A stretch of DNA of 64,000 nucleotides from positions 248,001-312,000 of the forward strand of contig JAOCPU010000035.1 of the NCBI GenBank assembly GCA_035772785.1. Direction: 5' to 3'. The position numbers and the translations under genes were made by a program. Under the pieces are notes generated by a model. It was given only the letters and a program-made list of their open reading frames with translations. It did no database searches and had not been told where the DNA came from. Shown here in pieces: positions 57,417 through 64,000 of this stretch. Position 1 is the first letter of the stretch; the number at the start of each line of letters is the position of its first letter. Origin of the DNA: Phlebiopsis flavidoalba. Its lineage: Eukaryota > Basidiomycota > Agaricomycetes > Polyporales > Phanerochaetaceae.

Positions 57417-58830
57417 CTAAAGGTACGTGCTATCCACCCAGCTAGTATAGCTCGACCCCAGGACGGCATCGATAGTATATGTTGCCGCCTGACTGCTTGT
57501 GAGTACAGTCGCAAATGACGGTCGCGATGCGCCCGATACACCTGACCCCTGTGCTGTCGTAATCGGCAAAGAATACATGATCGGTGTTAGGTGTGCTCGA
57601 AGACCACTCGGACCACATTGCCTTGTTTCATCTAGTGATATCCGTTCACAGTGAATATATTGGGACGACGCAGAAAGGAACACGGAGCTTACGGGCGCCG
57701 TGATAACTGTATTTTTTGAAGATGACTCTGAAATTTAGGAACTATAGGTTAGCTCATTTAAACGGGACCCTATATAGTCTACTCGCTTAGCGTAATCTGC
57801 AACGTCCACGTTAGCACCAGCTTTGCGAACGAGATGGAGGCGTACCTGACCAAGGTCTTCCTAGATAAACATTCCCGGTGACGTTCGAGAATGCATCAGA
57901 AGCGGCGATGACGGTATTCGACTCAAACAGGTCTGTATATTCGTTCAGTTCGCGGTCTTGGGCGCTATGAAAAAGGTCAAAAGGGTGACGTACACATGGT
58001 GTCGTCATTGGACGACCTACCGGATGCAGTTATGCAACCTGCACCCTTGCTCGCGAGAGTGTTTGCCCTTGAAGTATGCTTGACCGCGTTGACCAAAGAT
58101 ATAATCGACGGCACCCTGTAACAGAACCAGTCAATTCGGCGTGCCGCCAAAAAATGGTCGGACGTGTGGCTCACCTCGATGTAAGATTTGAGATATACTT
58201 GGGTACCCTGCTCGGCCCAAGACAGTATCCTAGCGTCGAATGAGCCTAGATCATTCAGAATACTTATAGACACTGTTTCTACCTGGTACGAAAAGAACCG
58301 ACACGCGTAGGGGGGGGGGGGCGCCAAATTGGACTGCCGTAGACGCACTCAATGCGAGAGCTTGCCCTTGCTCTTCGCGACAAAAGACCGAAGTCATTGC
58401 GTACGTCGATGTTGTACAGACGAACATTGTTTGAGTGCACTTGCAGTGTGCCGGTCGCGTCGTCGCTGGCGGAGGTCGCAAGCGAGGCGCTGTGAGTGAT
58501 GACGACTTGGTTCTTCGTGAAATCCATCGTGTCTGACGTGTATCCATAAATCTGAAAGAAATATGAGCAAAGGTCATGAGGCAGGGGAGACAGTGTACCG
58601 TTACAGCACCACTCCGTTAATGAGTACTTGCTCCTTGTACGTCCCCGGATAGATGAAATATGACCTGGGACGACCCATCGTTGGGCAAAGACGCGACAGC
58701 GGCTGATAGTGTTTTTGTAGGGACCTGAAGAAGGATTGACAACAACGGAACCGGATGGCGGAGACATCCGCGACGCGGCCAGTACCAGCGCTGGCAAGAC
58801 GCACCACGGCGAGCAGAGAGAGAGGAGCAT
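57417..58830 (-). CDS. Pectin methylesterase (carbohydrate esterase family 8)
   Basis: This secreted enzyme removes methyl esters from pectin. The ATG at 58830 opens a signal peptide, MLLSLCSPWCVLPALVLAAS, then VVVNPSSGPYK, IYPGTYKEQVLING, IYGYTSDTMDFTKNQVVITH, GQALALSAS (oxyanion Gln region), YACRFFSYQ followed after an intron by DT (the YQDT catalytic region), SYIE, GAVDYIFGQRGQAYFKGN (catalytic Asp), GAGCITASGR, GNVYLGRPWS (substrate Arg), and a C-terminus with GASRPSFATVL and SYTSWVDSTYL. About seven introns of 45-90 nt fit. At least six one- or two-base breaks occur, including AAAAA, TTT, GG, AAAAAA and GGGG runs, and a 12-base C run sits where the YACRF block begins. No nonsense substitution is seen. 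Confidence 0.88.
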
Positions 58831-60344
58831 TGTTATAGAATCCTTGAAGACATGGCGGTCGAGATGAGGGGTATTTATGGAGTCTTCCAAGAGTGGACTT
58901 GGTTCTTCGAGTGCGCGCACCCGGGGCAGCGCCAACATGACCGGCAAAGTTGCACCACAAGGGGGGGCGCGGCCCGCCGGGAGCAGTTCCTGAGAAGGAT
59001 GACCCATACGAAGTGGACATTCTTGCACCACACGACCTCGCGCCGACCTTGACGACAGCGAACAGAAGTCATCAATTTCATTCTGCAGAGCATATGAGAT
59101 GATGACCGTACATATTTCTATGCGATCGGACGACTGGGGGACGCACTGCGGAGGATCATCGCGGCAGATCAACGGACTTTGACAGCTTTCCGTCGTTCGG
59201 AGCCATAGGGTTGTAGTATTACTGTGTCTATGACGAGTCAGGCGTTCAAAACGTGACCACATGCTGAGCTTAGGCGGCGGTGCTCACTTTCGTCTAATGC
59301 CGACATCCACTTCGAAGAGAAAACTGGTATGTTAGACTATGTTATGCTCGGGATGCCTGACCTGGCGTCGTCGAGGTGATGAGACCAGTGCTGTTCCTAT
59401 AGAGGGTCGCAGAAGAGAGGGGCTCATGTTGCTCATCGTCGGAATATAGGCCTCCCGGCGATAGATAGATGCAAGAGTGTTATAGTCTAGAGTGGGTCGT
59501 TGGCCATCGTCGCGAGGCTAGAATATTTGTCCTAGTGAGAAGTGATAGATTGGGAGAGGTTTTTGATGAAACGTCGTAGAGATCTCAGAGTGCTCCTATG
59601 CGCCGTTGGACAGATCCAGGAGGGATTGCGCAAGAAACCGTCATCTACCCTTCTTGAGATTTTTGACTGCGCCTCGTGTCCAGGTATCGTCGAACGCAGA
59701 ACGGCTCCAGTCCACAAAGAATGAACGTGATCATCCGCGACCGCCTGAGCTATGGCGAGACGTGATCCACTGTCCCGAGTGTAAAGGACGAAAGCTTCAC
59801 ATGGCTCTACGTCAGCGCAGCCGACACACAGCAGCGCTGTACACGTACCTGGACGGGTGTTCAAATTTAACAAATCTGAAGGTCTGCAAGCGATGCCAAC
59901 ATGTCTCCAAACGATATTCCAAGGCCAGGACGAAGCACAGCGTGAACTCCGTGGAAAATCCAGACAATACAAACAATTTCTTCTTTTTCCTGGTACTCAC
60001 GCGGTCCAACCTTCTGACAGCTTCCATGAGACGTCCAACGTCTACGCCATGGATAATGTGACGACCTTCGCTGACAGTCGCGGCGTCGTGGGACCGTGAT
60101 TCCTCAGCAGGTTATGTACCGAGTATTCCTTGGGATAAAGCCGGGTAGCAAACATGGACGGCAAGCTCTGATCCAGCGTCAGCATTTGCACATACTACAG
60201 ACGAAGAGCATACCGCCAAAAACCGCACGATATTTCTTTCCTCCAGGTAGCCAGTCCTGCCGGTTACTGCACCACCGCCAAATAGTTCACGAGCGCTACA
60301 GCGTCGTCCCGCCGAAGGTCCACCACCTCATCCAAACACTTCCA
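58831..60344. other. Promoter side of the pectin methylesterase and an unassigned coding-like zone
   Basis: Minus-strand segments at 59532-59972 (RDSGSRLAIAQAVADDHVHS) and 60060-60240 (PSMFATRLYPKEYSVHNLLR) are protein-like. They may belong to an unrecognised gene or to the 3' end of the DUF6535 gene. Confidence 0.35.
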
Positions 60345-62850
60345 TCACATGACCAACTGCATCTGGAGCATCGAGCAGGCCTTCAGCTCGGGATGATGGA
60401 GAGCTCGAGAAGACTCTCCGCCGATCCGCTGGCGCACTGAGAGTACCGTCCTCCGCAGAAACACCACGACCCGACAACCCGACCCCCGCCGCGCCCTCCA
60501 GACGAAAACTACATCGCGGCTCATCACACGCCCCCGCCCGCAAACCATGCGACACATGAAGGAGCTCGGGGACGTTGTACGCACGTGGGCCGGTGACGAG
60601 CCCCGCGCTGCGTGTGCGCGCGCAAGAGCATGCAGGAGACGGAGGTACGTGCGGTGCCGCGCGGGGGAGAGCGCGGGTGCGTGGTGTGCGCGCATGCCCC
60701 AGAGGCGCGCGGGCCACGGCAGCTCGAAGAAGCATCCACAGTGCGCGATGTGCGCGTGCAGCGCGAGGGTCACGAGCTCGGCCATCTTTGGCGAGCACGG
60801 CGTTCGTCAGGTCGAGTTCGTCGGGTCCGTCGAGCAGCCGGTTCAGGTAGAGAAGCCATTCGTTGCAGAGAAGGACGAAGATGTGGATGTCTTCGGGGTT
60901 GTAGTCTTGCATGTCGCGGGAGTAGTAGTTGCAGATAAAGAGCGAAAGGGAGCGGGCGGTCATCTCTCCGGACTCTGTCACTACAAAGGTTGAGTGAGTA
61001 AAGGCTCGATTGAACCTGCGAATGAAGAGCTTACGCGACACAATGCCACCACTACATTCTATCGTCCCCAGTCGACAAGCGATAATGAACGCGGATGACC
61101 TCAAGCCGGAACATAGACTGTCCAATGCATCCTTCAACTCCGCGTCACAGACCAAGGTCCGAATGCCCTTTACATGATGCGGTGTGATCACAAGCGAGCG
61201 ATTCGTGCAGATGCTGCCCAGTACACAGAGCAGCCCGAGAATCATCTTTCCAAGCGCAAACGACGCGCGGCCTTCCCTCAGGGGCGTCTCGAAAAGGTCT
61301 CGATGGCAGCACAAAAGGTCCGCTGCAACGAGATGCGAGAAACAGCACTACGTGCTCACTGTACAGAGTAGGGCGCAATCCGCAACTGCACGCTTCCATA
61401 CAACGCCCGCTGGCGCGCCCGCAGCACGGTCTTGTGCAACCCGACGCTCTCTACGCGCTCCACCGCCCACAACCCACGCACGAGCTCCTGCACTCCCGCG
61501 ACGCCGCCGCCCGTCGGCGCACCTGTGGCCCCTCGGGTCTGCAGCGCGCCGAGCAGCGCCCAGTCAGCCACCGCGCGCACCGCGAGCGCGACGCGTGTAT
61601 CCGTGGTGGCGCCCGGGCCCGGGCCTGCGTGCAGCGATCCGAGGCTCTGCACGGCGTGCGCGTGGCAGCCGCGCGTCCTGCGACGCCTGCTGCACCCACG
61701 CGAAGCGCGCGGAAGAGCAGCGCGCACTCCGCCGCGTCGCGCTGCGCGGCGTGGCCGGACCCCGCGGCAACCACGCCGGCGCGCGCGGAGGGCGCGAACT
61801 CCGCGTAGACGGCGTCTTCGAGCGCGCGGGGGCGAGTCGAGGGCGTGCGGCGCGCCGGGCCAGGGCTCCCCGCCGGTGTCGGCGCTGTGCCCGCTGCGGT
61901 CGCGCTCGCGCCAGGCGCGAAAGCGGGGCGTCCAGCGGATGGTGACGGCGGAGAAGTGCCAGTAGCGGCGGCCGTGGCGCAGGGTGTGTGGGCGTGTCCG
62001 ACGACAAAGTCGGTGGAGTACTTGATGGTGCTCGACAGAAAGCTCGCGAGGACGACACAGGCCCAGGCGGTGGGCGACTTGTACGGACAGCGCCGGAAGA
62101 AGACGGGGAGGATGGTGAACGCTGACTGGGGGGGGGGACACCGCTCCTAGGAAACCTACTATTGCTGCAGTGATTACGATGGCGACAACGGTGTCGAGGG
62201 TCCACGAGCAGAATGACGAGCCCTGCAAGGAAGAGAATCATGGCCGTCTCGAGAAGTGCGGGTACAGACGATATGGTTGCGGCGACGTTTCCAAACGCTT
62301 GCCAGGCCTCGAAGGGGATCTGCCGGACGAGCACGTTGTCGCGAGGCGTCCCTAGCGTCGAGTTCCATTGGCATGTATTCGCGTAGCCACTGCTTTGCGA
62401 GTATGCCGAATAGAGCGGCAGAGAGGCTGAACACAAGACTGAGGAAGAAGAGGACGTTGATCCATCGAGCAGCCGTAGATGGAGCGAACGACGTTGAGAT
62501 GGCAGGAGTGGATGTCATACTGCCGTTCAAGGTAGCATCTAGCCTGAGAAAATACCCTCTAGAAGCTGATTCGTGGGTGTCGGTACTGTCTGGTTGTAAC
62601 ATTGTGTATGTTTCGACGACGAAGGCCGTGAGTACCGCGGAGAAAATAGACCAGCCTTAAAGTTCCTGGTTAGCATACGTCTCGGTCAAACAACATAACT
62701 TACAAAGACGAGCAATGTATCTATGTCGTCTGCATAGTCTTTGACCATACCAGAATCATGTTTTTGAAGGTAATCTTCAATGGCTGCCCACCCCGTTAGA
62801 TGATTTCTTGGGGTGGACGGTGCGACAGGCTGGTAGAGACGATTCAGCAG
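60345..62850 (-). CDS. DUF6535-domain multi-pass membrane protein
   Basis: DUF6535 is a membrane domain largely restricted to Agaricomycetes; its function is unknown. The N-terminal signature is clear: GWAAIEDYLQKHDSGMVKD then DIDTLLVF, an intron (GTAAGT...TTTAAG), FS/AVLTAFVVETYTMLQPD, WINVLFFLSLVFSLSAALFG, ILAKQWLREYM, WNSTLGTPRDNVLVRQIPFE, ALLETAMILFLAGLVILL and TVVAIVITAAIVGFLGAV, giving four membrane helices. The soluble C-terminal region includes MTARSLSLFICNYYSRDM, EDIHIFVLLCNEWLLYLN and MAELVTLALHAHIAHCG after an intron ending TTTGTAG. Frame breaks coincide with CC, AAA and a G11 run near 62130. The first exon and the exact 3' end are unresolved. Confidence 0.8.
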
Positions 62851-63431
62851 CGTTCACTTCTCCCAATTGATGCCTTTACCTCATTGATTTCCCCCATTCT
62901 TCGAGGGTCGTACGCCTACCCACAACCTACCCAGGTATGGTACAGGATTTGAGAGTGTTCGCAACATTTTGGCAGATGCTCAAGGCGTGGTCCCAAGCGC
63001 TTTGATACCCGTGGGGAGTGACATGTCACGGGACTATAACGCGAACCGTCACAGCGTCCACCCCTAATGAAGCCGCCCTTGTTCCCGCGTCGGGCGGCTT
63101 CCCATCTTGGCACTTGCCACCGCCTTCCATCCTTTGCTCGACGCTACTCTCTTCGACACTGTCGCGCTCTGCGAGCTCATTGCGCGGTACATTAATCACA
63201 TCTTAAATCCTCCCGGCCAAAGCTAGCAGCTGTGGCGCCCGCATCGGCCCAAGCAGTGGGAACCGAACATCAAGTGCTAATAAGCTTTGTGCGTCCTCTT
63301 TGTCTTCACTTCTCATGCCTCGTATTTAACCTTCCCCTAGCCTCCTCTGTGCTCCTTTCTTCCCAGAAGCACCTTTCTCTCCCCCTATCCCCAAGCTCTT
63401 TGAATCTACGAACAGAGCAAGTCAGCCGCAC
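62851..63431. other. Intergenic with divergent promoters
   Basis: Separates the minus-strand DUF6535 gene from the plus-strand gene at 63432. GTATTTAACC at about 63322 followed by a CT-rich leader is a likely core promoter for the latter. Confidence 0.45.
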
Positions 63432-64000
63432 ATGGATTCTACACACCAACCTCCTCGCCGCCGCCGTCACACCGATCCCGCCGTGCCGAGGCCCCCGGCC
63501 CTAAACTCACGCTTCAAGCGACGAACCTCACTCGAAATCGCCCTCGACATCCTGCTGTCCAACTCGCAGCCGATTACGATTCGCAACGCGCTCGCAGCGT
63601 ACATCCAGGCCGCAGACTTTACGGCCCGACGCCGCGTCCGAGGACGCGGTCACCGTCGAAGACGCCATCATCGCGTTCGAACACGCCCTCGACAAGCATC
63701 CACTACCCCTGTATGCTTCGCTGCTCTCGCCGTACGCGCATCCTTCACTCGCGCCGAAGCCGCGCAAGAACAAGAAGGTCCGCGCAAAGAAACCCGCTGC
63801 GTACGCTCCTGCTGCGTACGCCGCCGGCTCTGCGCAGACAGAACCTGTATCCTATCGTCGGCCATATATCGACGAAATCAATAAACTACGGCATGAATAT
63901 TACACCGAGAAGGTCGAGAACGCGATGAAGATGGGCTCCTACCCCTGCACTTGCGGCAAATGGGCGGCGACCCCAACCTCGACCTCGGCGGGTACCTCTA
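63432..64000 (+). CDS. Conserved-looking protein of unknown function, N-terminal part (cut by window edge)
   Basis: The ATG at 63432 follows a CT-rich leader. It reads MDSTHQPPRRRRHTDPAVP, RFKRRTSLEIALDILLSNS and PITIRNALAAYIQAADFTA. One base off, it continues DAASEDAVTVEDAIIAFEHA, PLYASLLSPYAHPSLAPKP, KNKKVRAKKPAAYAPAAYA, RPYIDEINKLRHEYYTEKVE and SYPCTCGKWAA up to the window end. Two short helical modules, a Lys-rich linker and then a CxC segment are visible. The frame break near 63625 lies at a CCC run. I do not recognise a named domain. Confidence 0.6.

Noticed and set aside
62256..62660. Plus-strand open frames overlapping the DUF6535 gene
   Set aside because: They are shadows of the minus-strand coding sequence, whose membrane-domain motifs are unmistakable.

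Overview
The window looks like nuclear DNA of an Agaricomycete (mushroom-forming basidiomycete). Introns are short and begin GTRAG. Core promoters have TATA boxes followed by pyrimidine-rich leaders. Two gene types expanded in that class are present (an F-box/leucine-rich protein and a DUF6535 membrane protein), along with a fungal pectin methylesterase and a zinc alcohol dehydrogenase. No rRNA, tRNA, CRISPR or bacterial feature was found.

Layout. 1-429: 5' half of an alcohol dehydrogenase (minus strand, cut by the window edge). 0.4-5 kb: gene-poor, with one TATA-driven first exon and low-complexity DNA. 5-9.5 kb: two damaged copies of an unnamed cysteine-containing family (family M). 10.7-12.3 kb: F-box gene. 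13.4-16.0 kb: two single-pass membrane-protein genes. 17-38 kb and 56.6 kb: a dispersed array of small secreted-protein genes, all on the plus strand, interleaved with two acidic paralogues on the minus strand, family-M copies and repeats. 39.5-40.2 kb: a cysteine-rich secreted-protein gene on the minus strand. 41.4-43.8 kb: a repeat island holding a 393-bp Tc1/mariner-type MITE. 46.8-50.2 kb: a membrane/coiled-coil gene and a lectin-like gene. 57.4-58.8 kb: pectin methylesterase. 60.3-62.8 kb: DUF6535 gene. 63.4-64.0 kb: start of a conserved-looking gene of unknown function.

The most notable content is the secreted-protein array. Nine genes share one promoter design: a TATA box, then 34-42 nt later a 12-bp palindrome AGAGC-NG-GCTCT (seven with the full form, one with a shorter centre, one degenerate), then within about 60 nt an ATG opening a signal peptide that usually starts MQ or MR. 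Most have a second exon with a GAP tripeptide, often preceded by EP, and the first intron lies in phase 2 in the clearest members. I recognise no described family or system that matches. A co-regulated set of secreted or effector-like proteins is an inference.

A caution applies throughout. Nearly every recognisable gene has one-base frame breaks, many in homopolymers, but few nonsense substitutions. That fits residual sequencing indels better than wholesale pseudogenisation, so many gene models are spans with broken frames.
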